In this document: piece by piece, positions 35,581-49,100 of the stretch
Layout of the letters: every line of letters starts with the position of its first letter
Numbering within the stretch: the first letter of the stretch is position 1
Source: Conus ventricosus
Taxonomy: Eukaryota; Mollusca; Gastropoda; Neogastropoda; Conidae
Direction: 5' to 3'
Assembly (NCBI GenBank): GCA_018398815.1
Contig: CM031604.1
Span: 61,608,496 to 61,672,495 of the forward strand
DNA length: 64,000 nucleotides
Notes under the pieces: model-generated
Database searches by the model: none
What the model was told of the DNA's origin: nothing
Seen by the model: only the letters and a program-made list of their open reading frames with translations
Translations under genes and position numbers: made by a program

Positions 35581-37724
35581 TGTCAAGGGTAAAAGACCCT
35601 GTCAGGGGAATGAGGCAGGAACAGACAAAGAGCATAGCGGCACAAACCACTCAACCACTCACTACCTCCAGACCACTCCAGGAATTACGAACAAATAACA
35701 TTTATTAAATTATAAATACACAAATTTACTCAAACATAATAAACACCTCAATCACTCGCACATATACTCCATTTATGAGATGGGGTCACCTATCAAAGAA
35801 GAGGGGGGGGGAAAGACAGGAAAAAAGAATAACTACAAAAAAACAACCCAAAGTATAGACCCTATCAAGAGCTAACTGTCGCTAAGGGACAAAATAACCC
35901 GATAGATGGGAACTTCGACAAAAAAAAACCGACCACCACCCGGTATCTCACTGCCACCCGACCTATCACCAACTAAAGCTACCACCCCCCAACAAATAGA
36001 AGAAGAGGAGAAACAAACTAATACAACCAACAGGGCATAACAGGATAACATTAAATCACACTAGCGCACGCACACAGATCCACAGCCCATACACCACACA
36101 CACTTGCCACATAACTGTGTTGAAGACTGTCCCAGAATGTTCCTCGTATTAAATCTCCGAAGCACGACTGGATGTGCTCCTCACTGTCGTCGAGGAGACT
36201 CCTTCCTGCGCCGGACTCCCGCACCCCTCAGGTTCGGCTACGGAATCCTCCCTCCGAGGACATCTCCAGGTCGCCCAACTTCAGCAACTGTGGCCCATCT
36301 CCACTCAAGAAGAAACGAAAAACACAAGAAACCCGCCTGCGGCGGATGTCAGTCCCTCGCCGCATAATCGTGATGATTGTAGATTATGTGTGTGAATGCA
36401 GGGCATGTGTGGACTGTGTACGTACAATTTAAAGCATTCAAAGAAGAGTAAACTTTTATAATCATTATTTTCTTTTGGTTTCACCAGTTCCCGAATCATT
36501 GCTGTTTTCTTCTTTTCCTTTACTATAATTTTCACAATTCTCATTTTTACATTACATTCTCATTCATATTACAAATTACAATGCAGTAAACACTTGGAAG
36601 TTCACATTACATTTTAAATTAATACCAGATGAAATTCCATAAAACTCATACATTCTTCCATTTTATCTATAAATACTTCATAAAAAAAAAACAAATAAAA
36701 GAAAAACCAGAGACAAACAAACAAGACAAGGAGGGAACCAATGGCGGGAGCGCAACATCGGAAATCTCCGCTAGTCGACTAATGTTAGTCGCGGCAACTC
36801 GTTCCGTTCCGGACTCGACTTGATGTTAAAAATAAATAAATAAAATAAAATAACTAATTTGCTTCAATCTTTGAAGTATCGTTTCTGGAATATCCTGACT
36901 CCAACATTTATCCAAATATGAACGACTCCATTGTAAAACTAGATATACATGTCAAGCATACAAGTAGCTCCCCAAACAGAGCCATTGCTTAACATCCAAC
37001 TTAAAATAAATGACCTCAATGTCACTTAAATATACTGCCAAACTAATGGACCATGCCATCTTGCGTACAAATTCTCAACAAGCAAATTAAACACCATATC
37101 TATTACATTTAAATACACAAACGGCAGGTAGCAGAAGAAAACTACTGGCGGCTTCACTCAACGAAGAGCCAAAAAGCCTACCAGTAGAATACGACCATCC
37201 ACATGAAGGAAGCAAGTCTGTGAATGACTTGAAAATGGGTTGGTAAACCCAAGGATATGAATCCTTCAATCCCAGTGACGCCTTCGCCACGAAGGGTCCG
37301 CCCGGTTCCGCACGCCCACGAGAATGGAAAAGAATATGCTACCAACCAGACGTTGCCCTTCCAGCAAGCAAAGCAAGAAAGAAAGATCGAACACTCTCAT
37401 ACGCAGAAGTTCCCCTTCCGCCACACAAACACCTACTCACTTTCACACACGTTTTTAAACATAACAGCACCTTTATGACAGAACACGTGCAAGAACTCCC
37501 TGCACGTTATTGAAATGACGCACCACACACTTCATCCGTCTCCAGCTTCCTTCCACACTACTCCTACTGAGGGTTTACTGAGGGTGCATGATCCACAGCG
37601 TGCACAAACTGATGTACAGAGACTACCCCCCCCTCTCTCACACCTACATACCACGTAAAGCCTGTCAACCTCTTGACGACGCCATAAAACTCGATGATAA
37701 ATTCAAATACTAGTCGCCCGGACA
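35581..37724 (-). repeat. 5' LTR of the Gmr1-like element (2.14 kb)
   Basis: Aligns with 24974-27740 except for a block of about 580 bp missing here. On the plus strand it begins TGTCAAGGG and ends GCCCGGACA. Many one- to several-base gaps occur, most densely in the last 600 bp (37050-37724), where whole short words are missing against the partner. An LTR over 2 kb is long for gypsy-type elements. Confidence 0.88.
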
Positions 37725-38440
37725 GGAGGTTCATGAATGCCAGGCTCTTCAATTCTTGACATATCTAAATACTTGGGAAAATTTCTTGTTATATCCTTGG
37801 CAGCCAAATCACAATAGTTGTATTTTGTTGAATGGAGTACAAAAATATATATAAGGCATGAAGTTTGTACAGAAAAACAGAGCTTCAGAACAAACAAAAC
37901 TGCACAAATAAATCACCCCCAAGAAATACTACAAAACAACGTTTAACTATCCTTGAATTCAGTCAAACACTGTATTCACATAACGTGACAATGCATAGAA
38001 ATGTTTAGCAACCCAATCATAGGGGCACTCCACCCAGGTACATGGAAAAGAAGTGAATGAACATTTCCACAGCATCAGTCTGACATCTGCAGGCTCTTGG
38101 AATTGGTCTTATTTAGCGAGATGACTAACAATAACAACACTAAGTGTAACTTCCAGTTATTCGTCATTTCTTCACACAAGTTGTTTGGTTCACCTCATGA
38201 CTAAGTGCGATTGATAAAAAGCCATCACCACAGAAGGTAATAAAATAAACATGCAAAACCAACACACCAAAAAAAAGACTGCTAAAGAAGCTGAGCTACA
38301 AAAGCACACACAGATGATGAAAGCACCTAACACTGAAAATCACGTGTCGCAGAGAATACACCACACCACAGAACCTAGACAGAAGGATCAAGATCCCACA
38401 CTACTGCCAGTAAATGCCAGTTATAGTTGACTGACACACA

Positions 38441-38497
38441 TTTGGGTACACACACACACACACACACACACTGTACACAAGCACCATATGCAAAAGC

Positions 38498-38552
<55 letters not shown>

Positions 38553-38800
38553 CACATGCAAAAGCACCACACACTCACACCATGCACAAACACTACACAA
38601 ACACCACACACACACACACAATGTATACCCACACCATGCACAAGCACTGCTCTCTCTCTCTCTCTCTCTTATACATGCACACGCACACACGCACACACAC
38701 ACACACACTCATGCACAAACACCACACACACACACTCACAAGCACATGCACACACACACACACAAACACCCACACACACACACCACAAAAACAACTCCAC
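38441..38800. repeat. Large (CA)n microsatellite with a (TC)n block
   Basis: Mostly CA units with interruptions, plus about ten TC units at 38649-38669. Several long open frames through it are low-complexity artefacts. Confidence 0.95.
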
Positions 38801-39023
38801 AAAATCCATAGGCTTAAAATTGCCAATGTTTACCTTGATACCTAGGTCACCCGTGAAAGAAAGGTCGAGATTTGGGCGATCAGCACTGGCATGGCCTCTG
38901 TCCATTCTGAAACAAGTTCCGACCGACGAGTGCCACACCCTCTTCCTCTGCCACGCCCCCTCACACTGGACCCTCGCCGTTGTCCTTAACCCCCTCCCCT
39001 TCCTCGACTCTCCTCCCGACCTC

Positions 39024-39338
39024 TCACGAAAGGAGGGAGGGGGCACTTGACATACACGGAATCTGCTCGTCACTCTCAGATTCGGCCCCACTTGCGCCGG
39101 TATCGCTCAGTTTGAAGTCGGGGATCAGCTTCGTCATCAACACCAATCTCCGATAGCAAAGGGTAGTATTGATTGTGATCACTTTATTCCTCCTCCGAAT
39201 CACTTCATTCCACTTCTTTGAAGTCTTCGTCATCGTTTTCACGGTCTCGGATAACTTCTTGATGGACTTCAAGAGCATTAGATCGTTTGAAAACGGCACG
39301 CGCCTGATCGAACTGCCTGCTCGACTCGCCATCTTCAA
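39024..39338 (-). CDS. Uncertain 104-codon frame in intron 3
   Basis: The minus-strand frame starts MKMASRAGSSIRR and contains a basic helical stretch (KKLSETVKTMTKTSKKWNEV). It does not look like low-complexity sequence, but I recognise no family and see no splice signals that decide the matter. It may be part of a small DNA transposon or chance. Confidence 0.25.
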   Translation of the reverse strand: MKMASRAGSSIRRVPFSNDLMLLKSIKKLSETVKTMTKTSKKWNEVIRRRNKVITINTTLCYRRLVLMTKLIPDFKLSDTGASGAESESDEQIPCMSSAPSLLS

Positions 39339-39510
39339 CCGAGAATGACTCAGCCGAACCTTGCCGAAGTTATCGCCCGAACGGACGCGAGCCGGTCAGT
39401 CAGCGACCCATGAAAGGGAAGAAACCGTCCTTTAGGGTCCCTGCAACCGTTTAAACCATTTTTACTCCTTGCCTCCCTTCTTTAAATCGCCGAATTTTGA
39501 TGATGAAATT

Positions 39511-39587
39511 ATCTCGAACGCTGTTCGTGCAAGGGCACACAGCTTTCCCGAAACCATCTCGAACGCCATTCATGCAAGGGCAGTCAA
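39511..39587. repeat. Two-copy 44-bp direct repeat
   Basis: ATCTCGAACG is followed by CTGTTCGTGCAAGGGCA in the first copy and CCATTCATGCAAGGGCA in the second, 44 bp apart. Nearby AACCGTTTAAACC and CAACGGGTTAA look like inverted ends, so this may be a small mobile repeat (about 39435-39597). Confidence 0.6.
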
Positions 39588-40159
39588 CGGGTTAAAAGGC
39601 AAAACATTTGACAGAATGGGTAGTCTTCAGTACTGCTTGGATTTATCTGTTTGAGGAGTTTGTACAGTTGATAATCTTGAGCAGTACATGTTTTTTTGTT
39701 TTCTTCAAACTAACAGCTGACTGTTGTGTGTGTGTGATATTATGCTGCTATTTTTCCAGCCTTGTTACAGCTGTTCAGTTGATTGGACTATACAAACACA
39801 AAAAGATGTTGGAAAAAATAGTAAAATTCCTGAGAAAAATCAACTTTAATACAGCACACAGATATGGGTTGGGCACACTCAGAATATGTAGATCAAAATG
39901 CTGTGTCAAAAGTAGATCATGAGAAACAGTCAAGCAGGGAGGAAAGAATCCTTTGAAGAAGTTGAATACACTTTTTCCCCCTGCAGTTAAAAGCTTGAAA
40001 AGTGTTGACTTGCTCATGTGATTCATCATTATCAGAAGCCAGGGAAATCGGAATTATAGAGAAGAAAAACTTGAAGGATTAATGCTAAAAAAATTGATTT
40101 GTGTGTATGTTTTAAATTGCATGTGATAACTAGATGCCGTTTCTGTTGTGTTGTTGCAG

Positions 40160-43100
40160 GTGTGCGACAAGTTGGCCCACATTGTGTCCCATGTGTCTCC
40201 CAAGATCGCTTTCTGCTGTGCTTTGACTTCGTTCGCCATGATGCCATCTGAAACGTCTTTACAGGCTGTACGGGACGCACACCGGAGAAAGAGTTTTGCG
40301 GAGGTGTCCACCAAGGCTCAGTGCTGCAGCAACTGTGCAGCTGACCAGGGAGAGTGTCTGAAGAATGACCACAAAGATCAGGCAAGCCGGGATGTCAATG
40401 TGGCCACGCTGTATGAAGTGGAGCGGCTATGCAGCATGCTACGTCCATCTTACCTGAGCTGTGACAGTGACTTGGCTTCTCTGCTGTCGCTGTGCAAACA
40501 GTACCTGATGAAAGAAAAAGGAGAGCCAGTCAAGTCTGTCCTGCTGCCTCACAAATCTCTCCATCCATTGCAGGAGGTGTCCCCCGCAGTGTCTGGAGCT
40601 GCTGCATCAGACATGGGTCTCAAGACAACTCCTATCCAGCAGAAGCCTGTTTCTGTCCGCAAAACTGTTGATGCTTCATCTAATGTCAGCAATGTAGCCA
40701 TCCCATCAATTACAGGCACTGGGCACAGTTCTGGAAAAAGTACTCCAGGTGGAAGGACGGCATCAGCTTCCCAGGCTGCCGCAGCATCGACACACATTAT
40801 CCAACAGTTGGTGTTGAACCAGCTGCCTTCAGACACTGTTCAGATCTTACTGAATCTTATCCACTCAAAGCAGGTGTCACCTGTGCACTTGAACCATATC
40901 ATGACTAAGAACCCAGACAGATCTGTGCACATTCTTCAGAACCTTGTCAATCATTTTAAGCAAGCAGGTGTGAAACAAGTGACTGATGAGCAAATGCTGC
41001 GGCAAGGTACTCTGCAATCACCACAAATTCAGCAGAAACTCTTGGAGCAGCAGCCTCAGGTAAAGCAACCAGCTGTGCAGCAACAGCACATAAAGACTGA
41101 GTTTGGCATGCCTGTTGTGACTCAGTCAGCTGCTGTGGCGTCTGGTGGTCAACTGAGAAAGGATCATGTGACAGGTGGCCATCAACAGTCTTCGCAAGAA
41201 AACATAGTCCATCGGCCATTGACAGGGCAGACCAGAACAGTTGGAAGGGTTGCACAGACCCTTGAATCTGTCTCACAACAACTTCCTCTCAAAGTTTATC
41301 CCTTTCAGCAAGCCAGAGTTCCTGCTTCATGTTCTCCCATGGTGCAGAGAGGACAACAGATTCGACCTGTTGCACCATCTGTGTCTGGTGCACAGTTTTC
41401 CAACACCAGTGAGGTAAAAGTGACTGCCCCAGTCCAGATCATGACTTTAAAACAGCCCACTCTCCTACAGACAACTTCCAAAGCTCAGATTCATACCAGC
41501 TCAAAAATACCAACCCATATGTCAGGAGGAAGAGCGATATCTCTGCAGAAGACTCCGCAAATTGTGCGCCTTCCATCTACCTCAAGTGGTATGAGTGGTG
41601 GCAAGTCCACATGTAGACCAAAAATTCTACCCAAGACAGTTCACAGATTACCTGAACAAACTCTCACATATGGGAAGACTGCTACTGCCAATAGTCAGGT
41701 GTCTTTAGCCTGCAGCGAAAACGCTGGCAATCGCCACTACTCGATCAACAACTTGCTATTTACAGGGGAACAACAAAACAGCACTCTGTCTATTACACTA
41801 CCAGACACCTTGCCTGAAATTTCTGTGGACAGTATTTCAGATACTTTACAGGCTCTGAGCGGTCCTTCTTATGGAGGTAGTCAGGTAACATTGACAGGAC
41901 CAGGCACACAGATGGATTTGTCAGCCTCCTTCTCTTCCGATACTCGGCAACCTTGTAACATGTCTTCTGTTCTCACCACACCATCAGTGTCAAGACAGGA
42001 CCCCCTCAGATCTGCACAGATTCAGATATCTGTTCCATTAGAGACTTCAAGTATCCATCAGAATTCAGCCACAGTGGCAAGTATGCCATTCTCTGTTCGC
42101 CCTGCTCAAGACTTTAACACATGTGGACAATCTTTGCCTTCATTTTCATCTCTTTTTCTGGCAAATCCATCTGCTTTGCATGTTTCAGTGCCCATCACTT
42201 CAGCATCTAGTTCTGCTTTCATTCCACAAACTGCAGTCATGAAAACTTCCCCAGGACAAACCTTTGGCCAGAAATTGACATCTGAAAAGAAGTTGGAAAA
42301 TATTGGAGTCAAGAAAAGCAAGGAGTGGCATGTCTCAGACAAGGAGAAGATGATGCAGCTCTTGAAACAAGCAATGACAATCAAAGTTGAAAAGAAAGAG
42401 AACAGCATGAGCTCTGGATTGATAACAACAGACACACAAACCTCTAGTCAGTGTGCAGTGGGACTTTCTGCCTCTGCCACTTTGGGAGGATCTAAGTATG
42501 TTCGTGGATCATCGTCAAACTTACAAACCTCTGCAACTAGACCTCTCTTCCAGCAGTCTCCTCATCTGATGCAGTCTACGATCAGCAAGCCCATATCCCA
42601 ACAGCCTGCTCAGACAGTGCTACAGTATACCACTGGTTCTCATCCTACTGTGGTTGTTAGTGCTTCCATTCCTACTGTTGACATAAGGACATGCATGTCC
42701 AGCAGCTTAATAGTATCGTCTTCATCCTTAACTGCCAGTCAGCATACTCCTGTTGCTACCTACCCAGTCCCAAGCTTTTCTGGTCAAAGAAACGTCCAGT
42801 CCAGACTGACTCCCAGCAGAAACATTGTGACTTCCACTCTGCACAACTTTCCCTCAACTTCTGCTCCTGTAACTGCCACGCCTGTTCGTATTCCCGTACA
42901 ACAGAACAGACATCCTGCAGCTGGTGACAGTATTAACATACTTTTGCCTACTCAGACACTAGTGAACCCTGAGGCTGGCTCCTCTGGCTCTGCTCAAGCT
43001 GTCGATCCTTTTAAAACGCATCCAAGGACAGAGGGTAACAAAGTAGAAGGTGCTGGGAAAATTGGGATGGAGGCCATCACTTCAGAAGCTATCCCTACCA

Positions 43101-46100
43101 GTATATTGCCCGAAGGTGGTGGTGTCATAGAGAGAGCCAGATCTGGGAACCAGTCCATTGCAACATACCGCTGCATCATCTGTGCCAGAGCGTTCATGAC
43201 TCTGGATGCTCTACGATTTCATGTGAAACAGGTCTGCAGGCCTGGCTTGAGCGTGAGCAACAGTGTGACTGTCACGAGTGTCAGCAAAACTAAGTCCAAT
43301 GAAGCTGGTGTTGAAACAAGCACTGTCTTTCAGTGCATGCGTTGCTTTGAACTCTGCATCAGTGAGGCAGGATTCGTGAGCACAAACTTGTGTGTAGCAA
43401 AGGATTTAAACTCAAAGCTAAACCTAAGTCCAAAGTCAAACCAAAAGTCATGGATCCAGAAGCAGAGGAGGCCACTGAAGCAAAAGTAAAGGAATTGTTG
43501 AACAAATGTTTAGGGGAGAATAGGGAAAAGCTCATGCAGGAAGCTGAGGTTCAGGCAGCTAAACAGGCAAACTCAAAAAAGAAATTGCACAAAAAGCGCC
43601 CTTCTGTGGATGAGGAAATATCAGATGGTAGTTCTGGAGGAAAGAAACCCAAATTAGGGGAAGCATCAGCTGTGTCTCAAACTCAGCCTCATGCAATGCA
43701 GTGTGGTGTTTCTGAACCTGTAGCTTATTTCAATAACTTCATGAATGAAGAACCTTCAACAAGTACAAGCTTAAATGAATCTGTGAGAGTGCCTACATCT
43801 GCACAGTGTGTAACCACCGCCTTCTCTTCTCATCCTGTGACAGCAGTATCAACTTCTGCTATTGTGAGCTTTGGAACTGGAGGAGCTAACCAGATTCACT
43901 CAATTGCTGTACCCATGATGTCACATGTAACCACATGTGATACCATAACCCTGTCAGTGGAGGCCAAGGATGTCAACTGCAAACCACAGCCAGAGAAATT
44001 TTGTGACCTCAGACATGTATCAATGGATATTTCAAGCAGTTCGCACACAGCAAATGACAATGAAGTTGGTGGTTCAGTTGGACAGCTATGTCTTCCGGAT
44101 GAATCATCTAGACTGAAAGATCTGAAAATACTGACTGCAGGAAACAGGAAGTGGTAGAGGAAGCTGTCACTATTCCTCAGTACCAGGAATTAAGTGGTTC
44201 TTGTGGTGGTACCTTTTTCAAGTGCTCAAACTGTGGGCAAACTTTGTGTTCTATGCAAAGTTTTAGAGAGCATTGGCAGGAATGTATTGCCAAAAAACCA
44301 CTTACAGTCACATCAAAGTCAGGGCATGAACCGAAAGAAACAGCTAAAGCAGTGGGTTCAAGAATAGTGGACATCTCTGAGAAAGTGTGTTCAGAATCTG
44401 CAAGCTGGTCAGGCCACAGTAATGAGCATTCAGGAAATGCTCAAGAGACTGCAGTGGAAGGGACAGTCAAAGGGAATCAAGGCCTAGCTGATTGTAACAT
44501 GGACAGGTTCCCAGCAAAACGGGAAGACAAAAAATGGGTCAGCAGCACCTCTTGTTAAACAGTCTGTAGTATTACTGGAAAAAATCAACTTGCCTGAGAA
44601 ATCCAGCTCTGATGCTTTTAGAATAGTGGAAAATGCAGACAGTCAAATAATCTATGCAGAAACTGATGAACATTTACAGACAAACAGTTGTAGCAGGAGT
44701 TCACATGAGTGTTCTGTGGTTTCTGTGAAACGATGCACATCAAAGGACAGTGGACTCTGGGGCAAACATTGCAAAATTCAGCGCAGCTCACCTACTGTGA
44801 AGAAAGACATAATCGTAAAAGTAATCAGTAAAGAAAGCAGGCAGAGTTGCAGACATGTCAGTGTGACAGACCAACCTGAAGGTGGAGATAGCAGATACTG
44901 CTGTGTTTGTAAGTGTTCTTTCAGTCAGCATATTGAATTTGTCCAGCATTTAGCCAGCATCCATCTCAAACTGTACACACTGCAGACTGAGAAGGATAAT
45001 GCCTTTTATGTTTGTCACTTATGCCAGCAGTCATTTTCTCCATACAGTCAATACATATCTCATGCTGCTGTTCATTCACAGGCCATAATCCAAAAGTTTG
45101 ATGAAAAGAACTTGCAAGAAGATTCATCATCAGAGCCAAGATCCATGATAGCTGGCATGGACATGGAAGAATTGACGGGTCAGCCAAAGAAACTCCACGT
45201 GCAGGACAGTCCAGGAGATGTTTCTGAAGATAGTAACAGAAATGAATTTGAAGCTGGAGGGTGTCCACTGACATTAAGCAGCACAGCTTCGAAAGTGAAA
45301 ATGACTCCCACACCAGCCGGTGATAGAAGGAGTTCTGGAAGAGCTGCCCAGAAGCAAGCCTTGAATAAAATTTACATCAGCTCTCTGGGGATCACTAGTT
45401 TCGTTGAACCTCTGAAAGACAGCAACAAACGGAAGTATTCAGGTGAAGAGAAGAGTATAGCTGCCAATAGACCAAAGCGGTCAAAATTGAGCGAATCTGT
45501 GGTGGATTTCAGGGATTCAGAGGAGGATGAAGAGAACTCGGGGGAGAGCAGTGGTGAAACAGAGGAAGATGATTCCGTTGCAAAAAAAGACAGTTGCCAT
45601 GATGCGGCCGTACCCTTGGTCAAGTTATACGGTGCAAAAGCAGGAGACAAGGCAAGTATGGGTACTTGTAAATCACAGGCTGTAGATAAACATGGTTCAG
45701 GGAAGTCTTCTCTTTCTGTGAACTGCCAGCAAAGTAGTGCCTTGCCTTTTTCCAGTCCTCGGATCCATTCTCAAGCCCCCTTGGGCCCCAAAAAGCCATC
45801 ATTCATTGATTCTTTCTTAAATTTTGTTAGTAGCAGGTCTCCTGAAGCACCATTGCCACTCCACCAGCCGAGACGACGCTACTCTTACTTCAGTGATAAT
45901 TTGGAGAGCTCCACGTCCACCACTTCTTCACTTTATAGACGGAGTAGTTGTGAAGAACACATGATGCACAGTTCAACAAACAAAAAATCTCCAAAACCAT
46001 TTTCGACTCGGAAATCGGTTCCTGAATCAGATTGTGTCAGTGATGTTAAAATGACTCCCAAAGCCAAGTCTTCTCAAATCCCATGTGTGTCTAAAATGAA

Positions 46101-49100
46101 CAGTAGTGACTATAGAAATGTGTATTTTACGGAGAGTTTGAAAAGCAACTGACACAGCAGTGCAAAGTGAATCTTGGCCATCGGGTAAAACCAGAAGAGG
46201 TACAGTTTAAGCAGACTGCAATGCAGCAGCTGAAATTTTCAGATGAGCCCGTCATTAGCGTAAAAAAATGCATTGTGAATCTGGGTCCAAAAGTAAATGC
46301 AGCAGCATTAATTAAAGCTGCTTCATGCAGCAGTGAGGAAAACAAATTGAGGGGACTGTCTGGAAATGTGAAATGTGAGACTGGAGCTGTGTCAAAACCT
46401 CATGCATGTGATATGAGTGAGAATGAGGACAGTGAATTGGATACTGTAAGTGATTCGGACACTGTGGTGGCCTCCTGCAGTGCCCTGTCCCCAGTCAGGG
46501 ACACAGAAGACACAATTTCTTTGGATGGCATACCGCTGGCCTCCAACCCTTCTGGCTCCCTGCCGGCAGCTGGAGAACTCTGTGTGGAACCCACCCTCTC
46601 TGTACTTCCTCTGGCAAAGGTGAATCCACCTAATAAAGACACTGCATCCCTTGTCAATTCCATGACTTCCCAGGTTGCAGCAGAGGACCCCACAACACCT
46701 GCACACACAGGTGGGCATGAAAGTCCCAGTCTTGCAGCTGTGACTATGTCATCTCTTGCTTTGGATTTTGAAGACACTTTGCCTGTAAGAGTTAATATGC
46801 TTCAGACAGATGGAAACACAGAGTGTCAAGCTGAATGTAAAGGTGGCAGGAATACAACTGGCAAGACAGGTGAAATGATTTCAAGCTGGCAATGTGATGG
46901 CATTAAAGATGGTGTGTCTGGTTATCGTCCAACAAGTCATGTGATCACAGGTGATGTCACAAACAATGATGTTGGAACTGGTGACATCACAACACAAAGT
47001 GGGATGACTGCTGATGACAAAGCTGATAATGTTTTGAGCAATGACTCGGCAGCAAACAGTGAAACATTTGGTGGCGTAGCAGCTGGTGATGCCATGACAG
47101 AGGAGATGTCGGCAAATAATTTGATAGCTGGTGTGAAAGTGAGTGATGCCACAGAGGAAAATAGGATCATGGATAACATCACTGCAGATAATGCATTTGC
47201 AAATAGTGTCAACACAGACAGTGCAGCCGCAAGTTATGTCACAGCAGATTTTGTGACACTGGATAGCAGTTCAGCAGATCATTCCACAAGAGATGACATC
47301 ACAGCTGACCGTGCCACAGAAGATGATATCAGTGCAGGTAGTGCCACAAGAGATTACAGGATAGCAGACTATCCCATAGGAGATGTCACAGACGATGGTG
47401 CAACAGGAGATGACTTCTCAGCAGACAGAGGAGCAAGAGATGACATGACAGCAGACAGTGCCATAGGAAATAACATCATAGCTTATCATACCACAAGAGA
47501 TGACATCACTTCAAACAGTGCCACAGGAGATGACATCACAGCTGACTGTACCACAGGAGAAGACATCTCAGCTGACCCTTCCACTGGAGATGGCGTAACT
47601 GTTGACTATGCCACAGGAGATGATATCTCAGCTGACCATGCCACAGAAGGTGACATCACATCTGACCAGGCTACAGGAGATGACCTCCCTGCAGAGGCTG
47701 TTAGTGTATGGAAAGACAATATAGCAACAGGCAAGGTTGCTGCAGTGGATCAAGATGGTGCAACAGACAGTGCAACAGTGGTTTTCATCAAAACAGAAAA
47801 TGCAACAGTGGAGGAGACTGCAACAGTCAATGCAGCAGTGAATGATGCCACAAGAGGCTGTACAAGAACCAGTAACACTACAGAACATGGAACGGCAGGT
47901 AACTGCATATTGCAAAATGTAGCCATTGGGTCTTTGAAAATTGAAAATACTACACTCAGTGACATCGCAACAGACAGTGTAACAATGAGTGATGTTGCTG
48001 CAGACTCGGAAACAGAGCATGGTTTGACCCAAAATGCTGCAGTTACACTTACCACAATAGACAGGACACTGGCAGATGACATCACAAGTGATGCTTCTGC
48101 TGCTGATGCAACAAGAGAGGACTTGACAGTTGAGAGTGTGACAGCAGGTGGCATCTTAGCTGACTGTGGGACAACAGGTGACATCACAACAGATGAAAAT
48201 GCATCAGTAGGTGACCTCACCAGAGGTAAAACAACTGCAGATGATGTCACAGCCGATAGTGGGACAGAGCATGATATTGCAGGGAATAAACAAGAGTGTC
48301 ACCGGAATGACAGAAGACAGTGGTGAAACTGGTGACAATGCAGCTTGTTTCATTTCATTGGAAGGTATGACAAGAAATGATGTGATTGATGTTAAGATGG
48401 TGACAGATAACACTACCTCCAATGAAATTGCCTTAGGCACTGTGGAAGATGGTGACTTTGCAGCAGGCATGACTGCCAAAAATGGGATGATGGTTAATGT
48501 TGCTGATGAAATGGCAGATGGTGACATCATATCAGACATAGCTGCTGGTGACAGTTCAACAGGTAATGCAACAGCAGATGATGTGATGATTGGTGATATA
48601 ACTGCAGATAATTCAGTCCATGTTGATATCATAACAGACTATGTGGCTGCTGATGGCATGACAGAAAAGAATGTAGCAACAGCTGATAATATGTCAGTGG
48701 GGGAGGTAATACAAAAATCTCCAGCCGAACAAGCTGAATTGAAAGAAACTAAGGAGCCAGCTTCTACGATTAGCTCAAACCCATTTCAGCAGTTGACACA
48801 GACTGTGCTTGTGCAAGCTGTTCAAGAACAGTGTCAGGACAAAAGCTCCGGTTTTCAGAACCTTTTTAAAGCTTACGTAGAGACTGAACATGGTGACAAG
48901 TGTGAGGATTCCGACTGTTCTGTATCATCTCGGTTTTCAGATGAAGAGCAAGTTGATGATTCGCAAAATCTAGAGGTAGCTGACCAGTCACTTAAGGATA
49001 AAGCCATGAAAGATAAGGATGGTCTTAAATGTGATGAAACTCAAAATGACACCAGCATTCAGGCAGCAAAGCCAGTTGTGTATTGGCAAAGTGAATTGGA

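Larger units (their letters stand above)
24974..37724 (-). mobile_element. Gmr1-like LTR retrotransposon (integrase before RT)
   Basis: A 12.75-kb element on the minus strand with LTRs at 35581-37724 and 24974-27740 (ends TGTCA...TTGACA or GGACA). From its 5' side it has a tRNA-Pro primer site, a leader of about 1.8 kb, gag with coiled coil and CCHC knuckle, protease (DTGA), integrase (HHCC, D, D, E), reverse transcriptase (IDD), RNase H, then the 3' LTR. The residue patterns are Ty3/gypsy-like but the IN-RT-RH order is that of copia; Gmr1-type elements described from fish and invertebrates have exactly this combination. A deleted hAT sits in integrase and another insertion sits in the 3' LTR. 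Frame shifts are frequent. No target duplication is evident. It is antisense to the host gene. Confidence 0.88.
22017..40159 (+). other. Intron 3 (about 18 kb), repeat-rich
   Basis: Ends at the acceptor TTGTTGCAG before 40160. It holds a second 100-N gap, two small inverted-repeat elements (24559-24793), the Gmr1-like LTR element (24974-37724), a CA microsatellite and a short duplicated repeat. The unoccupied stretches 22023-24558 and 37725-38440 show no coding signal I can support. Because of the gap, a small missing exon cannot be excluded, although phases agree across the intron. Confidence 0.55.

Noticed and set aside
38427..39050. 207-codon plus-strand frame
   Set aside because: Two thirds of it is the CA microsatellite read as Thr-His repeats; the rest has no recognisable domain.
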